This document shows positions 53,651 through 63,615 of a stretch of DNA of 64,000 nucleotides, one piece after another; position 1 is the stretch's first letter; the number at the start of each line of letters is the position of its first letter. This DNA comes from an uncultured Burkholderiales bacterium (lineage in GTDB: Bacteria; Pseudomonadota; Gammaproteobacteria; Burkholderiales; Burkholderiaceae_C). The notes beneath the pieces were generated by a model. It was given only the letters and a program-made list of their open reading frames with translations. It searched no databases and had not been told where the DNA came from. The translations under genes were made by a program, and so were the position numbers. The stretch covers positions 1 through 64,000 of the forward strand of contig CAIRQX010000039.1 of assembly GCA_903880855.1 (NCBI GenBank), read 5' to 3'.

Positions 53651-54559
53651 ATGATTCCCACAGATTTCATTTTTCCCATGAAAACAGTTGAAACCTCTCT
53701 CTTAAAAATTGCATACGAAGAGCTAAACCCAACGGCCAAGCGTTGTGTCATTCTTTTACACGGCTGGCCTGATAGCCCTAGAACTTGGAATGGCGTAGCA
53801 CCTGAATTGGCTAAGCAAGGCTGGCGTGTATTGGTTCCAGCGCTTCGCGGATTCTCACCCACCCAGTTTTTGAAAAGTGAAACTCCACGTACTGGACAAC
53901 TTGCTTCACTGGGGCGAGACCTTGTCGAGTTCATTGCCGCATTAGGCATAGAGAAGCCTGCCTTAATAGGCCACGACTGGGGCGCTCGTGCCGCAGGAAA
54001 TGCATGCGGTTTGTCTCCAGATATTGCTAGCCATCTTGTCCTCGTGTCTGTAGGGTATGGGACTAATCTTCCCAGTCAGCACATTGACTTCTTACAAGCC
54101 AAAAATTATTGGTACCACTGGCTAATGGCAACCTCAAAGGGAGCTGAGTTAGTTAAAAACGATCCGAAGGGATTCGCAAAAATCATGTGGGATACGTGGT
54201 CTCCTCCTGGGTGGTACAGCCATGAGGAGTTCGAGATAACAGCGCAAGCTTTTGACAACCCTGATTGGCTAGATGTGACTCTTCATTCCTACAGCCACAG
54301 GTGGGGACATGCACCTAGTGACCCTTACTACGCAAATGACGAGTCTGTTTTAAATCAAATACCCAAAATCGATATTCCCACCTTGATGCTTCACGGAATA
54401 GAAGACTCAGTTAGCCTTCCTAAAACATCTGAAGGAAAAGAGCATTTATTTAGTAACCATTACGAAAGAAAACTACTGCCAAAAATTGGTCACTTCCCGC
54501 AAAGAGAAAATCCAGATTTGATTGCGCGTGAATTGGTTGATTTTTTAGAGCGACATTAA
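53651..54559 (+). CDS. Alpha/beta hydrolase (epoxide hydrolase-like)
   Basis: LLHGWPDSPRTWNGVAP, IGHDWGARAAG, IGHFPQRENPDLIARELVDFL. Confidence 0.92.
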   Translation: MIPTDFIFPMKTVETSLLKIAYEELNPTAKRCVILLHGWPDSPRTWNGVAPELAKQGWRVLVPALRGFSPTQFLKSETPRTGQLASLGRDLVEFIAALGIEKPALIGHDWGARAAGNACGLSPDIASHLVLVSVGYGTNLPSQHIDFLQAKNYWYHWLMATSKGAELVKNDPKGFAKIMWDTWSPPGWYSHEEFEITAQAFDNPDWLDVTLHSYSHRWGHAPSDPYYANDESVLNQIPKIDIPTLMLHGIEDSVSLPKTSEGKEHLFSNHYERKLLPKIGHFPQRENPDLIARELVDFLERH

Positions 54560-54712
54560 GTCTTAAAACAGACTGCTGCAGACGAGAGCAGATGTCTTGG
54601 ACATGGACAGTTGCTGATTAGAAGCTGCACCCAATCTAATTGGGGCCCAAGTTGTTAACGATGTGATCGGTACAAACTGTAAATAGTGTCTTCAGTATGT
54701 ACCATTTTTGAA

Positions 54713-54760
54713 TGGTGGACCCACCTGGACTCAAACCAGGGTTCACAGGACCAAAGGATT
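54713..54760 (-). repeat. Degenerate 3'-half tRNA remnant matching the tRNA at 58768-58844
   Basis: tggtggacccacctggactcaaaccaggg[ttcacagg]accaaaggatta vs tggtgggcccacctggactcgaaccaggg-accaaaggatta; 8-nt insertion, 2 mismatches, similarity ends in the anticodon loop. Confidence 0.85.
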
Positions 54761-54772
54761 AAAGGGATCGCA

Positions 54773-55210
54773 ATGAAAATAAGAATGGCACGCGAAGCCG
54801 ACTTCGCACAATGGCTTCCACTTTGGCAGGGCTACCAGACCTTTTATAAAACCGCCATCACAGAAGAAGTAACCGCCAAGACTTGGGCGCGTTTCTTAGA
54901 CCAAAACGAGCCCATGCATTGCGCCTTGTTAGAAATCGATGGCAGTCTAGTCGGAATGGTGCACTACATCTTTCACCGCAGTTGCTGGACTGAAGGCGAC
55001 TATGTCTATTTACAAGACCTATTTGTTGATCTGGAATTACGCGGCAAGGGTTTAGGCAGAGCCCTGATTGAGCATGTTTATAACGCTGCTGAAAAGGCTA
55101 AGGCCTCTCGAGTCTGGTGGCTTACTCATGAATCCAATACACAGGCCATGCATTTGTATGACCGCATTGCGGACAAGAGCGGATTTATTCAGTACCGAAA
55201 GCTGATGTAA
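54773..55210 (+). CDS. GNAT family N-acetyltransferase
   Basis: MKIRMAREADFAQWLPLWQGYQTFY, LQDLFVDLELRGKGLGRALIEHV. N-terminal extension in ORF track is translated tRNA remnant. Confidence 0.92.
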   Translation: MKIRMAREADFAQWLPLWQGYQTFYKTAITEEVTAKTWARFLDQNEPMHCALLEIDGSLVGMVHYIFHRSCWTEGDYVYLQDLFVDLELRGKGLGRALIEHVYNAAEKAKASRVWWLTHESNTQAMHLYDRIADKSGFIQYRKLM

Positions 55211-55301
55211 TCAAACTAGGAACCATAGCGGCAACAAGTAATGCGGCCATAGTCACATTAAAAATCTTTGCGTATACCTTGATCGCAAATAACTTACGCA
55301 T
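55185..55301 (-). pseudogene. Possible C-terminal fragment of a LysE/RhtB-type transporter
   Basis: Minus-strand reading MRKLFAIKVYAKIFNVTMAALLVAAMVPSLITSAFGTE*, resembling a LysE-family C-terminal TM helix; no upstream gene body. Confidence 0.35.
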
Positions 55302-55346
55302 ACGTGAAGCTGCACAGCAGAACGGAGGTTGACAGCAGTTATGGTT

Positions 55347-55979
55347 TCAAACCACTTTATCGCTTATGGTTTGCGGATAAGGTTGCGTTTGCTGAAATGA
55401 AGGTCGCCGCTCCAACTTAGTCGAATAGTTGGCTAAGGCGGGGTATAAGTTCTGCCAGTCAAACTCTTTGTAACGCACTTTCAAGTACCCAAGGGCTGAA
55501 CCTACGGCGATATCAGCCAGTCCGAACTTATTACCAACGGCAAACTGACTTTGCTCGACCAGTCGCGCTAACTCGCAAACCCCAGCCTCGATCTTGTGCA
55601 CCTGCCGAGCCGTCCATTCAGCACTTGCGTTGTCGCCGCGCATTCGCTCGAAAAACACTAGTACTACCGCGTCGCATATGCCGTCCGCCAAAACTTCCAA
55701 CTTTTTCGCCATCAGTCTTTCAGGTACGTCGCTAAACAGCAGTGGCGTCTGGGGGTAGATCAATTCCAAATATTCCAGAATGAACCGCGAGTCAAAGATG
55801 CTGCTTCCATCTTCAAGAATCAGTACGGGCAGTTTGGCAAGAGGGTTGTGCTGTTCAGTAATGGCACCTTGGTTCCATGGGACTTCAGTGATTAACTCGA
55901 ATGGAATATTTTTTTCTATCAGCGCAATCCTCACCTTGCGAGCGTAAGGACTGGGTGTGGCGCTAATGAGTCTGAGCAT
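55347..55979 (-). CDS. Glutathione S-transferase family protein
   Basis: MLRLISATPSPYARKVRIALIEKNIPFEL, NPLAKLPVLILEDGSSIFDSRFILEYLE. Confidence 0.93.
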   Translation of the reverse strand: MLRLISATPSPYARKVRIALIEKNIPFELITEVPWNQGAITEQHNPLAKLPVLILEDGSSIFDSRFILEYLELIYPQTPLLFSDVPERLMAKKLEVLADGICDAVVLVFFERMRGDNASAEWTARQVHKIEAGVCELARLVEQSQFAVGNKFGLADIAVGSALGYLKVRYKEFDWQNLYPALANYSTKLERRPSFQQTQPYPQTISDKVV

Positions 55980-56034
55980 GAAAAGATCCTTTAGAGCTAA
56001 CTTGACGATGCCGTTTTGATTTAAATTAATTGAA

Positions 56035-56664
56035 TTAAGTTAAGGGCGCGCTTGCGTATTTAATATATCCAGGTCTTAGCTCAATTTGTTTAAACCAACG
56101 GATCAAATGTTGATAGTCCTCACGCTCAATTCGCAAGTTAAACCATCGAAAAGCAATCAAAGCTAATGGCAAATCAGCAATAGTGAAATGATCCCCTGTT
56201 ACCCATGGTGTGCTTTTAAGTTGGTAGTCGAGAATTTTTAGAATTGAACTCATTTGAACTCTTGTTTTTTCAAGTTCCTGCAAATTACGTTCTTCAAGCT
56301 TAGTACGAATAAAACCCCAGAACAAAGGCCGCATTACAGGCCATGCGGTAGTGTTATACCAATCTAGCCATTGATCAATTTTGGCAGATTGATCTGCAGA
56401 TTTTGGATAAAGAATATCTGTGACGTCGTGCTTTTTTGAAAGATATCGCAAAATTGCATGCGACTCCCACAACACCAATTCATTATCTTTAATGACGGGT
56501 ACCAACCCGTTGGGGTTCAATTGAAGATAGGACTGTGTTTTGTTCACACCATATTGCATACCTGCATCGGTACGTTCAAATGGGATTTTTAAGTCTTCAC
56601 ACAACCAAAGTACTTTTTGAACATTGATTGAATTTAGTCGCCCCCAGATGTGTAAATTGTTCAT
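56035..56664 (-). CDS. Glutathione S-transferase family protein
   Basis: IWGRLNSINVQKVLWLCEDLKIPFERTDAG, NPNGLVPVIKDNELVLWESHAILRYL. Confidence 0.93.
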   Translation of the reverse strand: MNNLHIWGRLNSINVQKVLWLCEDLKIPFERTDAGMQYGVNKTQSYLQLNPNGLVPVIKDNELVLWESHAILRYLSKKHDVTDILYPKSADQSAKIDQWLDWYNTTAWPVMRPLFWGFIRTKLEERNLQELEKTRVQMSSILKILDYQLKSTPWVTGDHFTIADLPLALIAFRWFNLRIEREDYQHLIRWFKQIELRPGYIKYASAPLT

Positions 56665-56817
56665 GCGATTTCATCGTGTTACATTTTTTTCATCATAACT
56701 GACGCCCCTAAATATTATTAAAAATCTTATCGAAACAATTAGATGCCCATTAATAAGAGTGTCTAAATTGAAGGAATAACAAACTAAATGGTCAAGCCTG
56801 CATGTAGCGCCTAACTC

Positions 56818-58506
56818 TCAGGCTTTGCGTGTTTCCGGCAAGAAACGAACTCCTTTGCGAGCCAATCCACCACCTATACCGATAGGTGTGCCGTCTGCCC
56901 GCCAGCATGCAGCGCCTTCGAGGGATCTATCTTCATGGAATTCAATTGCATTCATGCCTCCGCCCACATTGGGCACGCTTACAACGGCGTGACCACGGGT
57001 TTGAAGAGCTGTGTGCAGCGTCGGAGAAAAGGCGGGCTCTAGCTCCAGCTCAAACCCTTGGGTCCAGATGCGGGGCGCCTCAACCGCCTCTTGCAAGCTC
57101 ATGTCATGATCGATCAGGTTGATAAGGGCTTGAAGCGCAGAAGTAAAGATGCGCAAGCCGCCAGGCAAACCGAGCGCGTAGCGTGGCTTACCGTTCTTGA
57201 TCACCATTATCGGGGCCATGGACGAAGTCACTCGTTTTCCGGGGGCCATCGAGTTGGCGCGGTCAGGCCTCGGATCTAGTACGTAAAGGTAATTGTTGGG
57301 AATCATGCCGGTGCCCGGCACCATGTAGCGCGCACCAAACACCGAATTGATGGTCTGCGTGGCACTGACGATGCGCCCTTCACTGTCAGCTACGGTGATG
57401 TGGGTGGTGTTGGCGCCTTCAGCAGACGCCAGGCCTTGAGACCACGTTTGTGCCTGATGCAGGTTTATTTGCTTTCGGCGCTCGGCGGCGTATTCGGCAG
57501 ACAAGAGTTTTTCGACAGGGACATTTACAAAGTCTGGATCTGCCGTGACCGCAGAGCGATCCGCAAAAGCCATTTTCATCACCTCTGCGAGCAAGTGGAC
57601 GCTTTGTTCGGTTCCGAAGCCGATGGCTTTCAGATCAAAACCCTCAAGCACATTCAGCATTTGTCCGATGTGCAAAGGTCCTGCGCACGGTGGTGGCGGA
57701 CCGATGATTTCAAAACCGCGGTAATAGCTACGCAATGCGGCGGGATCACGGGTGTTGTAGCGGCGTAAATCTTCGAGGCTTAAAAAACCCTGGTGACTTG
57801 CAATATCAGCACAAAAGGCGCGGCCGAGTGCCCCGCTGTACAAAGCGCTGGCGCCTTCTTGGGCAACCAGTTTCAGTGTGTCGGCATAGGCACCTTGCAC
57901 CAGCAAATCTCCTTTTTGAAGCGCTTGACCTTGGGGCAAGAAAAATCGAGAAATTTCGGGGTCCAGCGATAAATCAGCCGCGTTTTCGGCTATGCAATCA
58001 CTCAAGTATTGCGTGGCCCTGAATCCAAAAGAGGCGTGTTTTAAGGCCGGCGCAATCACTTCCGCCAAATACATGGAACCATGGCGTGAAAGCATTTGGC
58101 ACCAGGCCATCAAGTTGCCGGGGGTGGCCACCGCACCTCTGCCCAGGCTGTGCTGGCGACCTACGCTTTCGAGAGAACCGGGGGGTGCCAAAGGATCATG
58201 TGTGAAGGTGTGTTGGCCGACGGCCTGAGGGCATGTGCCTTGACCCTCCAATATGGTGTGCGTTCCATCTGGCTGACGAAGGTGTGCAAACCCGCCGCCG
58301 AGAAGGCCCACCATCATCGGCTCGACCACGCTTAGGGTGAAGAGTGCTGCTACAGCTGCATCCACCGCATTGCCACCGGCGCACAACATTTCTGAGCCGG
58401 CAGCAGAGGCCAACGGATGGTTGGTGACTACCATGCCACGTGATGCGCGAGCCGGTTGTTTTTCGGTGACAAAAGAGGTACCGCAATGATCTGTCCAATG
58501 GTGCAT
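56818..58506 (-). CDS. ggt: Gamma-glutamyltransferase family protein
   Basis: GMVVTNHPLASAAGSEMLCAGGNAVDAAVA, NTTHITVADSEGRIVSATQTINSVFGA. Confidence 0.93.
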   Translation of the reverse strand: MHHWTDHCGTSFVTEKQPARASRGMVVTNHPLASAAGSEMLCAGGNAVDAAVAALFTLSVVEPMMVGLLGGGFAHLRQPDGTHTILEGQGTCPQAVGQHTFTHDPLAPPGSLESVGRQHSLGRGAVATPGNLMAWCQMLSRHGSMYLAEVIAPALKHASFGFRATQYLSDCIAENAADLSLDPEISRFFLPQGQALQKGDLLVQGAYADTLKLVAQEGASALYSGALGRAFCADIASHQGFLSLEDLRRYNTRDPAALRSYYRGFEIIGPPPPCAGPLHIGQMLNVLEGFDLKAIGFGTEQSVHLLAEVMKMAFADRSAVTADPDFVNVPVEKLLSAEYAAERRKQINLHQAQTWSQGLASAEGANTTHITVADSEGRIVSATQTINSVFGARYMVPGTGMIPNNYLYVLDPRPDRANSMAPGKRVTSSMAPIMVIKNGKPRYALGLPGGLRIFTSALQALINLIDHDMSLQEAVEAPRIWTQGFELELEPAFSPTLHTALQTRGHAVVSVPNVGGGMNAIEFHEDRSLEGAACWRADGTPIGIGGGLARKGVRFLPETRKA

Positions 58507-58735
58507 ACAAATGATGGTGAGGTTGGGTCAAGGAAAGTAGAGTTACAACTTAGTCTGGAAATGCATTAAAAACAAGGGTGCAATCCATAAGTCGTAACCG
58601 AATTGTCTTCAGCTGCCCAACCATCAGTTAATCAAAGTTGCACTTCGTGCTTGAATTCGCCCTTTGAAATAACAGTCTCAAAAGTTAACTTTAAAAATAG
58701 CTTTTATATAGACTGAAAATTAGTTAAAGCACAAG

Positions 58736-58764
58736 AAAAAAGCCACTCAAAGAGTGGCTTTTAA
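58736..58764 (-). terminator. Rho-independent terminator downstream of tRNA
   Basis: AAAAGCCACTC-AAA-GAGTGGCTTTT stem-loop. Confidence 0.75.
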
Positions 58765-58767
58765 AAG

Positions 58768-58844
58768 TGGTGGGCCCACCTGGACTCGAACCAGGGACCA
58801 AAGGATTATGAGTCCTCTGCTCTAACCAACTGAGCTATAGGCCC
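58768..58844 (-). tRNA. tRNA with CAT anticodon, probably tRNA-Ile2 (CAU; elongator Met not excluded)
   Basis: GGGCCTATAGCTCAGTTGGTTAGAGCAGAGGACTCATAATCCTTTGGTCCCTGGTTCGAGTCCAGGTGGGCCCACCA; C4-G69/C5-G68 pairs as in TilS-type tRNA-Ile. Confidence 0.93.
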
Positions 58845-59020
58845 TAATCTTGAATTCTACTTCGTTGCCCCGTCCCTTTGAGGACGGAATTAACGGCAGT
58901 CACTTCTTTTGGTTGACTTAAATAAATGTATTTTTGCGTCAACACGTCTTCTCAGCGTCCCGTTGTAGATGTACTCCAAATCAATTGGAGGATTTCACAA
59001 ACAACTGAAAGGTCCATGAA

Positions 59021-59236
59021 ATGAGCAAATTTATCGCAACCCTAATCGCCGGCCTTATCTCTGTAGGCGCCTTTGCAGCAACTACAACTACAGCTCCTAC
59101 TGCAGTTTCTCCAACGGCTACAAAAGCAGGTGCTGAACCAGCCAAGGAAGTAAAAAAGACAACTGCAAAAGTTGCCCAAAAATCAACTGAGAAAGCAACA
59201 ACTCCAACTGCAAAGACACCTGCATCTATTAAATAA
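59021..59236 (+). CDS. Small Ala/Thr/Lys-rich secreted protein
   Basis: 71 aa; signal-like MSKFIATLIAGLISVGAFAA then low-complexity T/A/K/P; followed by a strong terminator. Confidence 0.7.
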   Translation: MSKFIATLIAGLISVGAFAATTTTAPTAVSPTATKAGAEPAKEVKKTTAKVAQKSTEKATTPTAKTPASIK

Positions 59237-59275
59237 ATAGCTCCTCACACAGAGGAAATATCCAAAAGAACTACT

Positions 59276-59306
59276 GACGACCTCATGGGAGGTCGTCATT
59301 TTTTTT
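59276..59306 (+). terminator. Rho-independent terminator
   Basis: GACGACCTC-ATGG-GAGGTCGTC followed by an A and an 8-T run. Confidence 0.92.
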
Positions 59307-59375
59307 GGTACTCAAAAATGATGTGAAAGAATGCAGCTATGAGCACCTTATGTCTGTTTTTAAAGGCAAGCCCTT

Positions 59376-59852
59376 ATGGATATCAACATCATTTCCGAAG
59401 CAATCAAATTAGCTACGGCTCCCGTCTTTCTTTTAACAGGCGTCGGTGGCATTTTGAACGTGCTTGGCAATAGATTAGGCCGAGTCATTGACAGGGCGAG
59501 GCTGGTTCAAAATTTAATCGAAGAGGCTATGGACAAACGCAGTGCCTCATCGCCCGCCAGACTTGAACGTTATTACCAAGAATTGATCACCCTAGAGCGC
59601 CGTAAAAGCATTATCAATATTGCCACTGCTTTTTTGGTACTGTCTGCCGTATTGATTGCCATGACAGTGATCGAATTATTTTTCTCAGTAGGCATTGAAC
59701 CCGGAAAACTCTATCTTTCAAACTGGGTAGCGATCACTTTTGTCAGCAGTTTTATATCGTTGGTTAGCGCATGTGTTTTGTATTTTGTCGAAATCTTGTA
59801 CGCATCTAACACCATCACATTCCATCCTATTGCGCATAACAAAGTTCACTGA
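59376..59852 (+). CDS. DUF2721 family membrane protein
   Basis: APVFLLTGVGGILNVLGNRLGRVIDRAR, two C-terminal TM segments. Confidence 0.88.
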   Translation: MDINIISEAIKLATAPVFLLTGVGGILNVLGNRLGRVIDRARLVQNLIEEAMDKRSASSPARLERYYQELITLERRKSIINIATAFLVLSAVLIAMTVIELFFSVGIEPGKLYLSNWVAITFVSSFISLVSACVLYFVEILYASNTITFHPIAHNKVH

Positions 59853-59854
59853 GT

Positions 59855-60790
59855 ATGAAATTTTCACCAAGAGCCATTGGCCTGATTGCGGCCTTGGTGA
59901 CTGTCCTGATATGGACATCTTTCATTGTGATCGCACGGGCATCCGCCTCGCACAATTTATTACCCCTTGATATTGCATTTTTGCGCATCCTAGGTGCAGG
60001 AAGTGTCTTGTTGCCATGGGCTTGGTGGCTAATGCGCCCTGAAAGACGCGCCGGTGAAAAAGTAGGCTCTTTGTTAGGACTGTCTCCGTTACCTCTTCGT
60101 ATCACCATCATCGGCGGATTATTTGGTAGTTTTGTTTTTAGCATGCTGTCTTACTCAGGGTTTTTCTTCGCGCCAGCTGCGCACGCTTCTGTTTTGTTGC
60201 CTGGCAGTTTGCCGCTGTGGACGACTTTGATGGCTTGGCTAGTCTTGAGTCAATCGATCTCTAAAGTACGCGTTATTGGCTTGGCGTGCATTGTTTTAGG
60301 TGATTTGTTAGTTGGTGGCTCTAGCCTACTCAAAGCTTTTGATGGTGGCGAGGTATGGAAGGGCGACTTGATGTTTATGTGTGCAGCTAGTTGCTGGTCG
60401 TTTTATACCGTGATCGTGCGTCGTGAAGGCCTAGATGCAGTCCGCGCAACAATGGCAGTCACTGCTTTTTCATGCGTCACGTTTTTACCTTTGTATGCGC
60501 TTTTAGCTTGGCTACAAATCGTTCCTAGCCACTTAGACGCCGCCCCATGGCAAGAACTTTTATTTCAAGCGCTCTACCAAGGTATTGGTTCAGTCGTGAT
60601 TTCCGGAATTTCATTCAACATGATGGTGCGCCACTATGGGCCAGTACGCAGCACCATGATGACTGCTGTTGTTCCAGTCTTGTCAGCTATCTCTGCGGTG
60701 GTACTTTTGAATGAGCCGATACACTGGAACTTGATGGCAGGCCTCGCACTCGTGACCTGCGGCATCTTGTTTGGCGTTCGAAAATCTTAG
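59855..60790 (+). CDS. DMT/EamA family transporter
   Basis: 10-TM pattern; GLIAALVTVLIWTSFIVIARASA. Confidence 0.93.
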   Translation: MKFSPRAIGLIAALVTVLIWTSFIVIARASASHNLLPLDIAFLRILGAGSVLLPWAWWLMRPERRAGEKVGSLLGLSPLPLRITIIGGLFGSFVFSMLSYSGFFFAPAAHASVLLPGSLPLWTTLMAWLVLSQSISKVRVIGLACIVLGDLLVGGSSLLKAFDGGEVWKGDLMFMCAASCWSFYTVIVRREGLDAVRATMAVTAFSCVTFLPLYALLAWLQIVPSHLDAAPWQELLFQALYQGIGSVVISGISFNMMVRHYGPVRSTMMTAVVPVLSAISAVVLLNEPIHWNLMAGLALVTCGILFGVRKS

Positions 60791-61635
60791 AACTCCAGCG
60801 TTTGACCTTCTGTCATGGGAACCACTTTGACAGTACTGCCCTTCATAGCTTCTTGAAATTCGGCCAGAGTACCTTTGGCAATAGGGTTGGAGTTGTAGTG
60901 GATGGGCATCACCATTTTTGGCTTGATCCAATTGCGAATGGCATACGCTGCATCGTCTGGGTCCATAGTGAAGTTACCGCCGATGGGGGCTAACACCAGA
61001 TCAGGCTTGTAGTGTTCGCTGATGAACTTCATATCACCAAACAAACCTGTGTCGCCCATATGCCAAATCTTGAAGCCGTTTTCTAATTCGATGATGTAGC
61101 CAACCGCTTCTCCTGCTGGATGCGCTTCATTCTTGCCAGTGGCTGGGTTGTTCCAAACCAAGAGCGAGGAGTGTTCGGCAGCAACCGCTGTGATCTTGAT
61201 CCCGGGTTGGGGCTTGACTGAACCTGATTTATTGAAGCGGTGTGTCAAGTTAGGTGGCAACACGCCTAAGGTAATGAGAGGTGTCATCATGTCCGCTGGG
61301 CCATACAACACAGAGTTGTTGAGTTTGGCAAGAGCTGGTGCATCACCTAAATGGTCCACGTGACCGTGGGTGACCAACAAGATGTCGATTTTTCCCAAAG
61401 CGGCAAAGTCTGTTTTGTAAGGCGCTGGTGTTTTTGGGCCACCGGTTAACCATGGGTCAATGACGATGATTTTTCCACCGGGGGTTTTGATGCGAAAGCC
61501 TGCTTGGCCGAGCCACAGTAGTTCTGTTTTTCCACTACCAGCAGGTGCTGTTTGCGCTTGGGCATTGGCGCTTAAAAAGCCGACTGCCAACAATCCGATG
61601 GCGATCAAATGTTTAAAAGTATTTTTTATTTGCAC
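60787..61635 (-). CDS. Exported metallo-beta-lactamase-fold metal-dependent hydrolase (UlaG-like)
   Basis: Signal peptide; LLWLGQAGFRIKTPGGKIIVIDPW, VTHGHVDHLGDA. Confidence 0.9.
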   Translation of the reverse strand: MQIKNTFKHLIAIGLLAVGFLSANAQAQTAPAGSGKTELLWLGQAGFRIKTPGGKIIVIDPWLTGGPKTPAPYKTDFAALGKIDILLVTHGHVDHLGDAPALAKLNNSVLYGPADMMTPLITLGVLPPNLTHRFNKSGSVKPQPGIKITAVAAEHSSLLVWNNPATGKNEAHPAGEAVGYIIELENGFKIWHMGDTGLFGDMKFISEHYKPDLVLAPIGGNFTMDPDDAAYAIRNWIKPKMVMPIHYNSNPIAKGTLAEFQEAMKGSTVKVVPMTEGQTLEF

Positions 61636-61677
61636 GGTTGTGTCTCCTTTGTTTACGAATAGTAACGGTTATTGAAA

Positions 61678-62685
61678 TTATTTATGGCTCAGAGCGTTGC
61701 TCACCAATTTAGAGGTGATGTCCACAATATGAATCATCCTGTCATAAGCCATGCGTGTCGGACCAATCACACCGAGCGTGCCAACCACTTGGCCGTCAAT
61801 TTCATAAGGAGCGCTCACGACGGAGAGTTCTTCAATAGGCACGATTTGGCTTTCGCCGCCAATGTAGATACGTACGCCCTCGGCTTGGGCAGAAATATCT
61901 AGCAAGCGCACCAACTGGGCTTTTTGCTCAAATAAATCAAAAGCACGACGCAATTGCCCCATGTCGCTAGAGAAGTCACTCACTGACAACAAATTACGCT
62001 CCCCGCTGATGACCACATCATCTTGCGGTTGCGAAAGCGCCTCCGTACTCACCTGCACCGCGGCTTGCATCAAAGTGGCAATCTCGCCGCGCAACGATTC
62101 CACTTCTGCTAACAATTTCTCTCGCACTTGCTCAATCGCCATTCCGGCGAAGTGGTGGTTCAAATAATTAGAAGCTTCGGTCAACTGTGATGCGCTGTAG
62201 TCGACTTCGGTAAACAAGACCCGGTTTTGAACGTCACCCTCAGGCGAAACCATGATGACCAATAGCCTGCGCTCGGACAGTCTGAGGAATTCAATATGCC
62301 TAAATATCGAACTTCGACGTGGCGCAATCACAACACCTACAAAATGTGACAAGTCAGACAACAAATTTGCTGCATTAGCGATTACTTTTTGCGGCTGATC
62401 TGCTGCCAAACTTGGGGTATGCAAATGCTCCCGATCCGCCGTCAACATCGTGTCTACAAACAGCCGGTATCCGCGCGAGGTAGGCACTCGCCCCGCAGAG
62501 GTATGGGGGCTGGCGATGAGGCCCAGCACCTCCAAATCGGACATAACGTTGCGTATGGTGGCAGGAGAGAGTTCTATGCCGGTTTCACGGGCAAGGGTGC
62601 GCGATCCGACGGGTTGCCCGTCGGAGATATAGCGTTCAACCAGTGCTTTCAGGAGCACTTTGGCGCGATCGTCTAGCATGTTCAT
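61678..62685 (-). CDS. hrcA: Heat-inducible transcriptional repressor HrcA
   Basis: [67 protein letters not shown]. Confidence 0.97.
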   Translation of the reverse strand: MNMLDDRAKVLLKALVERYISDGQPVGSRTLARETGIELSPATIRNVMSDLEVLGLIASPHTSAGRVPTSRGYRLFVDTMLTADREHLHTPSLAADQPQKVIANAANLLSDLSHFVGVVIAPRRSSIFRHIEFLRLSERRLLVIMVSPEGDVQNRVLFTEVDYSASQLTEASNYLNHHFAGMAIEQVREKLLAEVESLRGEIATLMQAAVQVSTEALSQPQDDVVISGERNLLSVSDFSSDMGQLRRAFDLFEQKAQLVRLLDISAQAEGVRIYIGGESQIVPIEELSVVSAPYEIDGQVVGTLGVIGPTRMAYDRMIHIVDITSKLVSNALSHK

Positions 62686-62718
62686 GGTTAAGACAAATTT
62701 TAGTGATGTAATTTAGCC

Positions 62719-63615
62719 ATGAAATCCACATTTCGTCAGATTGCTTTGATTGGTAAATACCATCTGCCCGTGGGCAGTGGGGCGAAACCGTCCTCTAAGC
62801 AAGCACTGCAGAGCATCGCACAGTTTCTGCTCGCCCAAGGCTTGGATGTCATTCTGGAGCACGATACTGCGTCAAACACGGGTATTACCGGATATTCGGT
62901 GATGGATGTTGACGGCATCGGCAAATCTTGCGATTTGGCCTTGGTGGTCGGAGGAGACGGCACCATGTTGGGATACGGGCGGCTTTTAGCGAAATACGAT
63001 GTACCGCTCATTGGTATCAACCAAGGCCGCTTGGGTTTTATTACTGATATCCCGATCCAAGGTTTTGAAGACACCCTCAAGCCTATTTTGCGCGGTGAAT
63101 TTGAAGAAGACAAGCGCGCGCTCATGCATGCCAAAGTTTGGCGCGATGGACACTGTGTGTTTGATGCACTAGCCATGAACGACGTAGTAGTCAACCGTGG
63201 CGCCACCTCCGGCATGGTGGAGATGCGCGTAGAGGTGGACGGCCGATTTGTTGCCAACCAACGCGCAGACGGTTTAATCATTGCCACTTCCACTGGCAGC
63301 ACTGCGTATTCATTGTCGGCAGGCGGCCCTCTTTTGCATCCATCCCTGAATGCCTGGGTGATGGCACCTATCGCCCCGCACACGCTATCGAATCGTCCTA
63401 TCGTCTTAGCTGATACAGAAGAGATTGCGATTGACTTGATCTCTGGTCGAGACGCCAGCGCTAATTTTGATATGCAGTCATTGGCCGCTCTTTTGTTGGG
63501 CGACCGCATAACTGTGACGCGCTCGAAATTTTCTGTTCGGTTTTTACATCCAAAAGGCTGGAGTTATTTCGATACCTTGCGTGAAAAACTGCACTGGAAC
63601 GAGGGTGTGGCATGA
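62719..63615 (+). CDS. nadK: NAD kinase
   Basis: [43 protein letters not shown]. Confidence 0.97.
   Translation: MKSTFRQIALIGKYHLPVGSGAKPSSKQALQSIAQFLLAQGLDVILEHDTASNTGITGYSVMDVDGIGKSCDLALVVGGDGTMLGYGRLLAKYDVPLIGINQGRLGFITDIPIQGFEDTLKPILRGEFEEDKRALMHAKVWRDGHCVFDALAMNDVVVNRGATSGMVEMRVEVDGRFVANQRADGLIIATSTGSTAYSLSAGGPLLHPSLNAWVMAPIAPHTLSNRPIVLADTEEIAIDLISGRDASANFDMQSLAALLLGDRITVTRSKFSVRFLHPKGWSYFDTLREKLHWNEGVA

Noticed and set aside
54686-54772. N-terminal extension MSSVCTIFEWWTHLDSNQGSQDQRIKGIA of the GNAT ORF
   Set aside because: Translation of the tRNA remnant (LDSNQGSxDQR is a known tRNA-derived false peptide); GNAT starts at ATG 54773.
61640-62720. CIRCE element near hrcA
   Set aside because: No TTAGCACTC-N9-GAGTGCTAA seen on either side of hrcA.
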